Shown here one piece after another: positions 44,807 to 53,089 of a stretch of DNA of 64,000 bases. Source of the stretch: Burkholderiales bacterium (GTDB lineage Bacteria; Pseudomonadota; Gammaproteobacteria; Burkholderiales; Burkholderiaceae_E); the NCBI GenBank assembly GCA_027487815.1, contig JAIYCW010000017.1, positions 351,800-415,799 on the forward strand, read 5' to 3'. The notes under the pieces were generated by a model, which worked only from the letters and a program-made list of their open reading frames with translations, was not told the origin of the DNA and ran no database searches. A program made the translations under genes and the position numbers. Numbering within the stretch: position 1 is the stretch's first letter; each line of letters begins with the position of its first letter.

Positions 44807-45721
44807 GTCACGCTTCTTGGCTGGTGCAAAGGTCACATCTCGCGCGACCTGACTAATCGCAACTACTGCACGGTGCGTCAGCTTACGCTCGGTTGAAATT
44901 GCATAAATCTGATCCACCACCTCATCGAGGTTGGCGACCTTCTCCACTCCGATTTGGGCGCATATCTCATCTGCAACGAGAGATGGCGACACGAAAACTC
45001 CGGCTCCCTCCTGAGCGAAGGCCTTCAGCAAGGCAGTATCGTCAAACTCACCGACCACCCTTGGGCGCAGCTTCATGCGGTCGAGCCACCGCAGCAATCG
45101 ATGCCTTACCGAAGAGCTTTCGCCATGAAGCAAGATAGGCGCCCCATCAAGCGATCGGGGGAACCCCCGGCGCAACTTTGCAGCCAGGCGCGGCGCGGCG
45201 AGCATGGCCACTCCACATTCCCCCAGCAGGTGATTAAACGCCCGCACATTCACCGAGCTATCCATCGGGCGATCCGAGATCACCAGATCAAGGCGGTTGA
45301 CGGAAAGGTCGGCCAATAAGTCCGAAAGACGTCCTTCATGGCAAATCAGCCGAGGCGGTTGAGGCAAGGCAATCGCAGGCTGCAACACCCTGTAAGCAAT
45401 TGAGCGCCCCACCACATTGGATACTCCTACTCTGAAGTGGGATTGGCGGGCAGCAGCGGGTTCGCGTAAAGCTTCCTTTAACTCTTCTCCGGCCGAAAAC
45501 ATCTTGTCGGCATGTTCGAAAACCATCCGCCCCATATCGTTCATTTCGAGGCCACGACCACTGCGCTGAAACAAGGGCTCCCCGATGGAATCCTCGAGCT
45601 GTCGAATCTGCCCGCTGATGGACTGCGGCGTGACATGCAACTGCTCACTCGCCTTGAGCAAACCACCCGCTTTGACGATGTACCAGAAGTAATGCAGGTG
45701 CTTGAAATTCAGTGTGCTCAT
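44786..45721 (-). CDS. NhaR-like LysR-family transcriptional regulator
   Basis: This 311-residue LysR protein resembles NhaR: it opens NFKHLHYFWYIVKAGG, has TPQSISGQIRQLEDSIGEPLF in the HTH region and a KGRG-like element (RSGRGLE). It is divergent from the TRAP transporter genes (184 bases between), so it may regulate them (inference). NhaR proteins respond to Na+ or pH, which could fit a Na+-coupled TRAP transporter. No nhaA is visible in the window, so the sodium link is unproven. Confidence 0.85.
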   Translation of the reverse strand: MSTLNFKHLHYFWYIVKAGGLLKASEQLHVTPQSISGQIRQLEDSIGEPLFQRSGRGLEMNDMGRMVFEHADKMFSAGEELKEALREPAAARQSHFRVGVSNVVGRSIAYRVLQPAIALPQPPRLICHEGRLSDLLADLSVNRLDLVISDRPMDSSVNVRAFNHLLGECGVAMLAAPRLAAKLRRGFPRSLDGAPILLHGESSSVRHRLLRWLDRMKLRPRVVGEFDDTALLKAFAQEGAGVFVSPSLVADEICAQIGVEKVANLDEVVDQIYAISTERKLTHRAVVAISQVARDVTFAPAKKRDSVLRAV

Positions 45722-45723
45722 TT

Positions 45724-45733
45724 GGGTTAACCC
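45724..45733. promoter_or_regulatory. Perfect palindrome in the LysR-TRAP intergenic region
   Basis: GGGTTAACCC is a perfect 10-base palindrome two bases from the NhaR-like start. The 184-base gap also contains the near-repeat GAAAAACC(C/G). An auto-regulatory site is possible, but the LysR T-N11-A pattern is not clearly matched. Confidence 0.3.
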
Positions 45734-45905
45734 TTAGAAAAACCCCAGAAAAACCGCTCGTTACTTCCATAAAACCTGATTCTAACGCAGCTTAAACAGA
45801 ATGTAATTTTGTCTACGACATCACTAGACTTCTGTTCGCCGTCGATTAGCTTGTTGCCACACGCCGGTCACTCAAACCTCTTCCAAAGCCATTAGGAGAT
45901 CTCGG

Positions 45906-46997
45906 ATGGAACGTCGTAAGTTCATAAATAAGGCCACCGTTGGCGCTGCTGCCAGCGGCGTTATTCTTGGTGCTCCGGCCATTGTCAAAGCGCAGCCCAC
46001 TGTGCGTTGGCGTTGTTCGTCGGGCTTCCCCAAAGCGCTCGACACCATCTTCGGTGCTGCTGAAGACGCGGCCAAGCGCATCAGCGAAGCCACCGGTGGA
46101 AAATTCCAGATCTCCGTTGCTGCCGCTGGCGAAATCGTTCCGATGCCTCAAGCCGCAGATGCGGTTGCTGCGGGCACAGTTGAGTGCTCGCATACCGCCG
46201 CTTTCTACTATGTAGGCAAAGACCCAACCTGGGCCTTCGGTTCGTGCATTCCTTTTGGCATGAATTTTCGCCAGATGAATGCCTGGTGGAAGCAAGCCGG
46301 CGGCGAAAAGCTGTTTAATGACTTCCTGAAGCCACAAGGCCTGCAGTACATCCTGTCGGGTAACACCGGTGCTCAAATGGGCGGTTGGTTCCGTAAGGAA
46401 ATCAACACTATGGAAGACGTCAAGGGCCTGAAGATGCGTATCCCCGGTCTGGGTGGTCGCTTGTTCCAGGCAGTGGGCGCAGTACCCCAGCAGATTCCTG
46501 GCGGCGATATTTATCCAGCGCTGGAAAAAGGCACTATCGATGCGGCTGAGTGGGTCGGTCCTTACGACGACGAAAAACTCGGCTTCAACAAGGTCGCCAA
46601 GTTTTACTACTACCCAGGTTTCTGGGAAGGTGGCGCGGCTTTGGGCTGGTTGGTGAACGACAAAGCCTGGGCTGCATTGCCTGCTGAGTATCGCTCAATC
46701 TTTACAGCAGCTGCTCACGAGGCCAACGCAACCATGATGGCCAAATACGATGCGCGTAACGCACCAGCACTGCGTCGCCTGATTGCCGGTGGCACACAAG
46801 TCAAGCCTTTCCCACGTCCAGTCATGGAGGCTTTCTTCAAAGCTTCGCAAGACATGTACAAGGAATTGGGCACGACCAACGCCAACTTCAAGCGGCTGCA
46901 TGACTCGTACTCGGCATTCCAGCGTGAATCCGTGTCGTGGATGCGTGTAACTGAAAACACCTTCGATGACTTCATGGCTTCGATGTTGCGCAACTAA
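45906..46997 (+). CDS. TRAP transporter substrate-binding protein (DctP family), Tat-exported
   Basis: This is a 363-residue periplasmic solute-binding protein. The N-terminal RRKFINKATVGAAASGVILG is a Tat signal ending with a likely AQ cleavage. A typical DctP/TeaA fold follows, with a conserved Arg in the region KGLKMRIPGLGG that contacts substrate carboxylates, and an AAEWVGPYDD segment. That pattern is seen in DctP proteins for 2-oxo- or hydroxy-acids and mannitol/chloroaromatic groups. The substrate is unknown. AGGAG lies upstream of the ATG. It is followed by a terminator and then the permease genes. Confidence 0.92.
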   Translation: MERRKFINKATVGAAASGVILGAPAIVKAQPTVRWRCSSGFPKALDTIFGAAEDAAKRISEATGGKFQISVAAAGEIVPMPQAADAVAAGTVECSHTAAFYYVGKDPTWAFGSCIPFGMNFRQMNAWWKQAGGEKLFNDFLKPQGLQYILSGNTGAQMGGWFRKEINTMEDVKGLKMRIPGLGGRLFQAVGAVPQQIPGGDIYPALEKGTIDAAEWVGPYDDEKLGFNKVAKFYYYPGFWEGGAALGWLVNDKAWAALPAEYRSIFTAAAHEANATMMAKYDARNAPALRRLIAGGTQVKPFPRPVMEAFFKASQDMYKELGTTNANFKRLHDSYSAFQRESVSWMRVTENTFDDFMASMLRN

Positions 46998-47026
46998 GTC
47001 TGTCGGCTGGCTGACCTTTCCCTCCC

Positions 47027-47080
47027 AACCCGTTCGCGAGAACGGGTTGTCGACCCGCACAAGTTGCGGGTCGCTTTTTT
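47027..47080 (+). terminator. Tandem hairpins with intrinsic terminator after the TRAP binding-protein gene
   Basis: The first hairpin is AACCCGTTC-GCGA-GAACGGGTT (47027-47048), with a GNRA-type loop. The second is CGACCCGCA/TGCGGGTCG (47051-47073) followed by C and TTTTTT (47075-47080), a strong intrinsic terminator. It lies between the binding protein and permease genes, which are otherwise an operon. Confidence 0.88.
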
Positions 47081-47108
47081 GACCATAACAACAAGAGGAG
47101 TCCTACGC

Positions 47109-47744
47109 GTGAGCGCTTTGCTATCGTTTTCCCGCCTGATGGATGCCATCAGTGAACGCATCGGGAAGTTTGTCTACTGGTTGCTGTTGCTTGCCGTGCT
47201 GATCAGCACCGCCAATGCGATCACCCGGAAAGCCTTCAACATTGGCTCGAATGCCTATCTTGAAGCCCAATGGTATTTGTTTGCGGCAGTCTTTATGCTC
47301 GGCGCAGGCTATGTTTTTCTCCATGACCAGCATGTGCGCATTGATGTGCTCTCCAGCAAACTCAAGCGACGCACCCAGGTCTGGATCGATGTCATTGGCA
47401 TTGCTGTATTCCTGATTCCCCTGTGCGGCTTGATCGCCTACATGGCGCTGCCCTCAGTGATCCTTGCATACAACAGCAACGAGGTCTCTGCCAACCCTGG
47501 CGGCTTGATCCGTTGGCCCTTGTACATCCTGGTGCCGATCGGCTTTTGTCTGCTCGGCATGCAAAGCCTGTCCGAACTGTTCAAGCGAATTGCATTTCTC
47601 ACTGGCGCCGGACCCGATCCACACGCCCAGCCTGAGATGAAGGATGAAGAGCGCCTGCTCGAAGAGCTGCGTGCGGAACAAGAAGCCCTGGAAGCGCAAG
47701 AAGCCAGCAAGAACAACAACACCAAAGCTGCGGGGACCGTATGA
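47109..47744 (+). CDS. TRAP transporter small permease (DctQ)
   Basis: This 211-residue inner-membrane subunit has four helices. The N-terminal helix region and an EAQWYLFAAVFMLGAGYVF segment match DctQ. The C-terminal cytoplasmic tail (about 40 residues) is a Glu/Ala/Lys-rich probable coiled coil (EERLLEELRAEQEAL), longer than usual. The GTG at 47109 has AGAGGAG 8 bases upstream. The upstream in-frame codons overlap the terminator and are rejected. The end overlaps dctM by four bases. Confidence 0.9.
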   Translation: MSALLSFSRLMDAISERIGKFVYWLLLLAVLISTANAITRKAFNIGSNAYLEAQWYLFAAVFMLGAGYVFLHDQHVRIDVLSSKLKRRTQVWIDVIGIAVFLIPLCGLIAYMALPSVILAYNSNEVSANPGGLIRWPLYILVPIGFCLLGMQSLSELFKRIAFLTGAGPDPHAQPEMKDEERLLEELRAEQEALEAQEASKNNNTKAAGTV

Positions 47745-49432
47745 GCATGATCGCTTCCAATCTTCCGCCGATCATGTTCGCGACCTTGCTGGTCATGCTC
47801 CTGAGCGGCTTTCCTGTGGCCTTTGGTCTTGCGATCACCGGCATTCTCTTTGGCATTCTGGCTGTGGGGCTGGAGCTGGCTCCAGCACAATTCTTCAACG
47901 CGTTGCCTTTGCGGGTCTACGGCATCATGTCCAACGACACGCTGCTGGCGATTCCGTTTTTCACCTTCATGGGCTTGGTACTTGAACGCAGCCGCATGGC
48001 CGAAGACCTCCTTGAGACCATCGGACAGGTGTTTGGTCCGTTGCGCGGTGGCCTTGCGATTGCAGTAGTACTGGTCGGTGCCATGCTCGCCGCCACCACC
48101 GGTGTGGTTGCAGCGTCAGTGATTGCGATGGGATTGATCTCATTGCCCATCATGCTTCGCTATGGCTACAACCGGCCATTGGCTGCAGGCGTGATCACAG
48201 CCTCAGGTACGCTCGCTCAGATCATCCCGCCTTCACTGGTGTTGATCGTGATTGCCGACCAGCTTGGCAAAAGCGTGGGTGATATGTACAAGGCCGCGTT
48301 TATCCCTGCCTTCATGCTGGTTGCGCTTTATGTCATCGCGATCATTCTGCTCGCTGTGTTGCGCCCGAAATGGGTGCCAGCCTTACCGCCAGAAGCCAGG
48401 CTGTATCGTGAGCCCAGCGGATCGGCTGGATATACTTCGCTTGGCCTGCTGACCGTTGCTTGCGTCGCGATAGGCACGTATGTGTTCATTCAATACGACT
48501 CGATCACCAAGATGTTCGGTGCCAAGGGTGAATATGTCACGCCTACCGACGAGCGCATTGTGATGGCGTTGATGGCAGGCATCGTCTCTGCCCTGATCGC
48601 GGCATTGGTCAACAAGACCCTGCGACTGAATCTGCTTTCGCAAATTGCGCAGCGAGTCACTTTCGTGTTGATCCCGCCGCTGCTCCTGATCTTCCTGGTG
48701 CTGGGAACAATCTTCCTAGGGGTTGCCACGCCCACTGAAGGCGGTGCGATGGGTGCGGCTGGAGCGATGATACTGGCCGCGTTGCGGGGCCGCTTGAATC
48801 TGAGCTTGCTGCGTCAGGGGCTGGACTCCTCTTCACGCCTGTCGATCTTCGTGTTGTTTGTGTTGGTCGGCTCCACCGTATTTTCACTGACCTTCCAGGC
48901 CATCAACGGCCCGCACTGGGTTGAAAAGCTCTTCGCTGCCTTACCGGGCGGTGAGCTGGGATTCTTGCTTTTTGTCAACGCGATGATCTTTGTACTGGGC
49001 TTTTTCATCGACTTCTTTGAAATCGCCTTCATCATCTTGCCGCTGCTGCTTCCTGTGGCCGACAAGCTGGGTATCGATCTGATCTTCTTTGGCGTGATGA
49101 TCGCAATGAACCTGCAGACTTCATTCCTCACACCCCCGTTTGGATTTGCATTGTTCTACCTGCGTTCAGTTGCCCCAAAAACGGACTACATCGACAAAGT
49201 CACCCGCTCCAAGATCAGTTCGCTGAAAACAGCCGACATCTATCGGGGATCGATTGCTTTCGTGATCCTCCAGCTGATCATGTTGGCGGTGATTGTGGCG
49301 AGGCCAGATATCGTGCTATCGGCTTTGGGTGAGAAGAAGGTGCTGGATGTTGACAAGGTCAATATCAATATCACTGCACCAGAAGAGGAAGACGACAGTG
49401 CAGCCGGCGTGATGGGTGCACCCAAGAAGTAA
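47741..49432 (+). CDS. TRAP transporter large permease (DctM), long form
   Basis: This 563-residue, many-helix ion-coupled permease drives uptake. It has the conserved GVVAASVIAMGLISLP and SGTLAQIIPPSLVL segments, and the second repeat has GVATPTEGGAMGA and LQTSFLTPPFGFALFY. A central insert (about residues 205-290), with an extra helix pair and a polar stretch, and an acidic tail (EEEDD) make it longer than the usual 425-residue DctM. That is the size of the 'mannitol/chloroaromatic' DctM group. The substrate is unknown. Confidence 0.92.
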   Translation: MSMIASNLPPIMFATLLVMLLSGFPVAFGLAITGILFGILAVGLELAPAQFFNALPLRVYGIMSNDTLLAIPFFTFMGLVLERSRMAEDLLETIGQVFGPLRGGLAIAVVLVGAMLAATTGVVAASVIAMGLISLPIMLRYGYNRPLAAGVITASGTLAQIIPPSLVLIVIADQLGKSVGDMYKAAFIPAFMLVALYVIAIILLAVLRPKWVPALPPEARLYREPSGSAGYTSLGLLTVACVAIGTYVFIQYDSITKMFGAKGEYVTPTDERIVMALMAGIVSALIAALVNKTLRLNLLSQIAQRVTFVLIPPLLLIFLVLGTIFLGVATPTEGGAMGAAGAMILAALRGRLNLSLLRQGLDSSSRLSIFVLFVLVGSTVFSLTFQAINGPHWVEKLFAALPGGELGFLLFVNAMIFVLGFFIDFFEIAFIILPLLLPVADKLGIDLIFFGVMIAMNLQTSFLTPPFGFALFYLRSVAPKTDYIDKVTRSKISSLKTADIYRGSIAFVILQLIMLAVIVARPDIVLSALGEKKVLDVDKVNINITAPEEEDDSAAGVMGAPKK

Positions 49433-49443
49433 AGATCCTTGCA

Positions 49444-49472
49444 GATGCTGTGGCCCCAGGGGCCGCAGCATC
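49444..49472. terminator. Long stem-loop between convergent dctM and ubiA
   Basis: A 14-base stem GATGCTGTGGCCCC/GGGGCCGCAGCATC (one G-U pair) with a tiny loop begins 11 bases after the dctM stop. There is no U-run on either side, so it may be a transcript end-stabilising or Rho-assisted structure, not an intrinsic terminator. Confidence 0.5.
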
Positions 49473-49486
49473 AAGGTGGCTTAAAA

Positions 49487-50371
49487 CTAGTCGATCAAGA
49501 ACTCCAGGGCAATACCGGCAAATACTGCGGCCCCCCACCAGTTGTTATGGTTAAAGGCTTTAAAGCACCCTTGTCTTGAGCGCATTCGAATCAGGCGATA
49601 GTGGTAAACCGAAATCGCACCTGCGGCCATCAAGCCAAGGTAGTACAGGGCTCCCAGTTCTTCAAGCCACCCCACCCCACCCAGCAGCGCCAGGGCGGAG
49701 AAGTAGCAGAGCATGACGGCGAAGATATCGTATTGGCCAAATGTGATGGCCGAAGTACGAATCCCGATTTTCAGATCATCTTCACGATCCACCATCGCAT
49801 ACTCAGTATCGTAGGCCACTGCCCAAAAAATATTGGCTAGTAACATGAGCCATGCACTCGCGGGTACTGTTTGCTGAACTGCGGCATAAGCCATTGGAAT
49901 GCCAAATCCGAAAGCCACTCCGAGATAGGCTTGCGGAATCGCAAGAAAACGCTTGGTAAAGGGATAGCTTGCAGCGAGAAACGCTGCTACCCCAGCCAAA
50001 GCCCAAGTCAGCGGGCCATAGGGGAACACCAACGGCAAGCTTAACAAACACAGCACAACAAACACGCCCACGGCTTCGTTGGCACTAATCAACCCAGCGG
50101 TCAGCGGACGATCTTTGGTACGCATCACATGACGGTCAAAATCGCGGTCCGCCCAGTCATTGATCGCACAACCCGCCGAGCGCATAAGCAAGGTGCCCAG
50201 GCAAAACGCGAAGATGTCGTAAGGCTTGGGCTGCCCGCCCGAGGCAATCCATAGAGCCCACAATGTCGGCCATAGTAAAAGCAAGGTACCAATCGGCTTA
50301 TGCAGGCGAGTCAGACGGGCATACAGGCCCAATCGCTTGCGCAAATCGATGGCGCGCACCGGCGAGGTCAT
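49487..50371 (-). CDS. ubiA: 4-hydroxybenzoate polyprenyltransferase
   Basis: This 294-residue membrane enzyme prenylates 4-hydroxybenzoate in ubiquinone synthesis. Both Asp-rich motifs are visible: NDWADRDFD and DREDDLKIG, with a conserved RTSAI after the second. About nine helices are present. The ATG at 50371 is chosen because the longer frame (to 50419) would run through the terminator of the upstream gene. It is the last gene of the reverse-strand block before the convergent TRAP operon. Confidence 0.93.
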   Translation of the reverse strand: MTSPVRAIDLRKRLGLYARLTRLHKPIGTLLLLWPTLWALWIASGGQPKPYDIFAFCLGTLLMRSAGCAINDWADRDFDRHVMRTKDRPLTAGLISANEAVGVFVVLCLLSLPLVFPYGPLTWALAGVAAFLAASYPFTKRFLAIPQAYLGVAFGFGIPMAYAAVQQTVPASAWLMLLANIFWAVAYDTEYAMVDREDDLKIGIRTSAITFGQYDIFAVMLCYFSALALLGGVGWLEELGALYYLGLMAAGAISVYHYRLIRMRSRQGCFKAFNHNNWWGAAVFAGIALEFLID

Positions 50372-50372
50372 G

Positions 50373-50399
50373 AAAAAAGCCCGCGGATCAGGCGGGCTT
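50373..50399 (-). terminator. Intrinsic terminator after the ComEA-like gene
   Basis: On the reverse strand an 8-base stem AAGCCCGC/GCGGGCTT with a 7-base loop is followed by a run of T (complement of AAAAAA at 50373-50378). It lies 20 bases after the ComEA-like stop and ends at the ubiA start codon. Confidence 0.85.
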
Positions 50400-50419
50400 C
50401 TTTGCCGACAACAAGCCAA

Positions 50420-51067
50420 TTACTTCTTGGCATCATCCTTTTTGGCATCCTTCTTATCGTCTTTTTTGGCATCCGCTTTTTTATCATCTTTCTTGGCATC
50501 GGCCTTCTTCTCGTCTTTCTTGGCATCGGCCTTCTTGTCATCCTTCTTTGCGTCAGCTTTCGCATCAGCCTTCATATCAGCCTTGGGTGCATCCTTCTTG
50601 GCATCCGCTTTCGCATCGGCCTTCATATCTGCCTTAGGCGCATCTTTCTTGGCATCCGCTTTCGCGTCAGCCTTCATATCAGCCTTGGGTGCGTCCTTTT
50701 TGGCATCCGCTTTCGCATCTGCCTTCATGTCCGCTTTGGGAGCTTCTTTCTTGGCATCAGCCTTGGCATCCGCTTTCGGCGCAGCCGCCGCAGCAGCAGG
50801 AGCGCCCTTGCCACCTACAGTCAGTCCGGCAGCCATCATCTTCTTGATGTTTTCTTCACCAACGCCTTTAACTCGCTGCTCAAGATCAGAAGCATCCTTG
50901 AACGGGCCACCCTTCTTGCGCTCTTCGACGATACGCGCCGAAATTGCAGGCCCAATGCCCTTGATGGTTTCAAGATCAGCTTGTGAAGCCGTATTGGCGT
51001 CAACCGCTGCGAATGCAATGCTGATCATCGCAAAAAAGGCCATCACGGCCGCTAAAATCTTCTTCAT
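50420..51067 (-). CDS. ComEA-like helix-hairpin-helix protein with repetitive Lys/Ala/Asp tail
   Basis: This is a 215-residue exported or periplasmic protein. Residues 1-21 are a signal peptide (MKK then a hydrophobic core, cleavage near FAA). Residues 22-85 form the ComEA/HhH DNA-binding unit (DANTASQADLETIKGIGPAIS). From about residue 95 to the end the protein is a low-complexity Lys/Ala/Asp chain: four copies of a 17-residue unit APKADMKADAKADAKK with a leading Glu or Asp (108-175), then three DDKKADAKK-type 9-residue units. The start has GAGGAG 6 bases upstream. The tail looks like a DNA- or polyanion-binding histone-H1-like arm. A role in DNA uptake or nucleic-acid handling is inferred from the HhH domain only. 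Confidence 0.8.
   Translation of the reverse strand: MKKILAAVMAFFAMISIAFAAVDANTASQADLETIKGIGPAISARIVEERKKGGPFKDASDLEQRVKGVGEENIKKMMAAGLTVGGKGAPAAAAAAPKADAKADAKKEAPKADMKADAKADAKKDAPKADMKADAKADAKKDAPKADMKADAKADAKKDAPKADMKADAKADAKKDDKKADAKKDEKKADAKKDDKKADAKKDDKKDAKKDDAKK
50462..50746 (-). repeat. In-frame tandem repeats within the ComEA-like gene
   Basis: Four 51-base units (50543-50746) encode the 17-residue repeat, and three 27-base units (50462-50542) encode DDKKADAKK-like repeats. The unit lengths are multiples of 3, so copy-number changes would keep frame. Third-position differences between copies are visible. Confidence 0.88.
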
Positions 51068-51126
51068 CCGACTCTCCTCAAGGGTAAATTCAGCCCGGCG
51101 GCTGGTGCTTAGGTAACGCCAGCCGA

Positions 51127-52110
51127 TCACTTCGAGTTGACCAAGCGACTGACATAACGCTCCACGCCCTGCTCCACGGTGAGGAAATCACGGGTGAATC
51201 CGGTATCGCGTAACGCCTGAATATCTGCCTGGGTAAAACTCTGGTACTTGCCTTTAAGCGCTTCCGGGAACTCAATGTACTGGATCAGTCCGGCGGCCAC
51301 CAGTTCATTGAGCGTCAAAGCTGGCAAGCTGCTGCGGGCGCGCAACGTATTCACCACAGTTTGTGCCACGTCGTTGAAAGGTTGGGCCTTGCCCGTGCCG
51401 CAGTTGAAGATCCCGCTGTGCTCGGGATGATCCAGAAAATGCAAATTCACTGCTACAACATCATCCACATGAATGAAGTCTCGCGTCTGCCCGCCTGAAG
51501 GCCAGCCTTCCCAGCCCGAGAACAGTTTCACATGGCCGTGAGCCAAGAATTGCTGGGTATTGTGAAACGCAACCGACGCCATCCGCCCCTTGTGCTGCTC
51601 CATCGGGCCATACACATTGAAGTAGCGCAAACCCACCACCGGAGCGGTGAGCTTGTCCATCGAACGACGCAAAAACTGGTCGAACAAAAACTTCGAGTAA
51701 CCATACACATTAAGCGGCGCTTCAAACTCGCGCGCCTCCTTGAATACCGATGAGCCGCCATACACAGCCGCAGATGAGGCATAGATCAAGGGAACACGAC
51801 GAGCCTGCGCAAATTCAAACAATCGCTGGGTATAAGCGGTGTTGTTCGCCATCATGTAGCGGCCATCGGTTTGCATTGTGTCTGAACAGGCACCCTGATG
51901 AAAAATCGCTTCGATGCGGCCAAGTTTGGGTAACAGCGCAAGCAAATCGGTCTTATCCTGGTAGTCGGAAAACTCCGCTGCCACCAGGTTGTGAAACTTC
52001 TCGGAGCGCTCAAGATTGTCTACCGCAAGAATATCGGTGAGACCGCGCTGATTGAGTGCATGGATTAGATTGGCTCCGATGAACCCGGCCGCGCCAGTGA
52101 CGATAATCAT
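51127..52110 (-). CDS. hldD: ADP-L-glycero-D-manno-heptose 6-epimerase
   Basis: This is the final enzyme of ADP-heptose synthesis for the LPS inner core. At 327 residues it is an extended SDR with [10 protein letters not shown] at the N terminus, the catalytic Tyr-Lys in YGYSKFLFD and the family segment [20 protein letters not shown]. Its start overlaps the rfaE1 stop by four bases. The frame ends 59 bases before the ComEA-like gene. Confidence 0.96.
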   Translation of the reverse strand: MIIVTGAAGFIGANLIHALNQRGLTDILAVDNLERSEKFHNLVAAEFSDYQDKTDLLALLPKLGRIEAIFHQGACSDTMQTDGRYMMANNTAYTQRLFEFAQARRVPLIYASSAAVYGGSSVFKEAREFEAPLNVYGYSKFLFDQFLRRSMDKLTAPVVGLRYFNVYGPMEQHKGRMASVAFHNTQQFLAHGHVKLFSGWEGWPSGGQTRDFIHVDDVVAVNLHFLDHPEHSGIFNCGTGKAQPFNDVAQTVVNTLRARSSLPALTLNELVAAGLIQYIEFPEALKGKYQSFTQADIQALRDTGFTRDFLTVEQGVERYVSRLVNSK

Positions 52111-53081
52111 CGCGCGATCTCCAGCAATTCTTCACGGGTTACGGTGGCTGTACCGAGCTTGCCCACCACAATACCGCCAGCACGATTGGCCCATTGCACG
52201 GCTTGCTCAATACTTTCGCCGGCAGCCAGCCAGCAGGCCAGTGTAGCCACTACGGTATCGCCTGCGCCCGACACATCAAAAACTTCCCGGGCCTGGGCAG
52301 GCACATGAAAGGCGCCTTGCGCACTGAACAAACTCATCCCTTCCTCCGAGCGGGTCAGAAGCAAATACTGCAACTCGAGCTGCTCACGCAAGGCCTGCGC
52401 CCGGCGCTCAAGGTCTGCGTCATCTCGCCACGCTCCCACCACTTCACGCAACTCAGCACGATTGGGCGTAAGCACAGTCACTCCTCGATACTTGGTGTAA
52501 TCGTCGCCCTTTGGATCAACGATCACCGCTTTGCCATGCTCACGAGCCAAGCGCAAAATTTCCTCGATCTGCCCCAATGCTCCCTTGCCGTAATCCGACA
52601 GCACGAGCAGATCACATTGCCCGATGGTTTGCGCCAGATCGACGAGTTTTTGAGCCAGGGCATCCGCAGCAGGCGCTTCTTCAAAATCAATGCGCAGCAG
52701 CTGCTGCTGACGGCCGATCACCCGCAACTTGATGATCGTGGGCGAACCCTCGTCGACGGTGAGATGAGGCTCAATCCGTCCCGCCAATGGCGCTGTAGTT
52801 AACAGCGTTTGCAGCCGCCTCGCCGCTTCATCCGCACCCACCACACCAAGCAACATCGCTTGCGCGCCCAGCGCACTCACATTCAAAGCCACATTGGCCG
52901 CGCCCCCGGGGCGCTCTTCAATGCGTTTGACCCGCACAATCGGGACTGGAGCTTCGGGGGAGATGCGCTGCACATCGCCAAACCAATACCGATCCAGCAT
53001 GACATCGCCCACTACCGCCAGGCGCACACCGCTGAGATCGGGCAGGGATAAGGGAGATGAAGCCATGGAAACTGAAGCCAT
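52107..53081 (-). CDS. rfaE1: D-glycero-beta-D-manno-heptose-7-phosphate kinase (RfaE1)
   Basis: This 324-residue PfkB-family kinase phosphorylates heptose 7-phosphate at C1. It has [12 protein letters not shown] at the N terminus, a GGAANVALN segment, and the catalytic anion hole [14 protein letters not shown]. Only the kinase domain is present, with no C-terminal adenylyltransferase, so HldE function is split and a separate rfaE2 must be elsewhere. A second in-frame ATG is at 53066. Confidence 0.95.
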   Translation of the reverse strand: MASVSMASSPLSLPDLSGVRLAVVGDVMLDRYWFGDVQRISPEAPVPIVRVKRIEERPGGAANVALNVSALGAQAMLLGVVGADEAARRLQTLLTTAPLAGRIEPHLTVDEGSPTIIKLRVIGRQQQLLRIDFEEAPAADALAQKLVDLAQTIGQCDLLVLSDYGKGALGQIEEILRLAREHGKAVIVDPKGDDYTKYRGVTVLTPNRAELREVVGAWRDDADLERRAQALREQLELQYLLLTRSEEGMSLFSAQGAFHVPAQAREVFDVSGAGDTVVATLACWLAAGESIEQAVQWANRAGGIVVGKLGTATVTREELLEIAR

Positions 53082-53089
53082 ACCCGATT

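Noticed and set aside
49444..49472. Strong intrinsic terminator for dctM or ubiA
   Set aside because: The stem is excellent but neither side has a U-run, so I list it only as a stem-loop with moderate confidence.
50462..50746. Possible CRISPR array because of regularly spaced repeats
   Set aside because: The repeat has no unique spacers, its units are contiguous and in-frame, and there are no cas genes. It is a coding tandem repeat.
50226..51116. Forward-strand 296-residue frame rich in FLASAF repeats
   Set aside because: It is the antisense reading of the Lys/Ala/Asp repeat of the ComEA-like gene, which has a proper start, ribosome site and signal peptide on the other strand.
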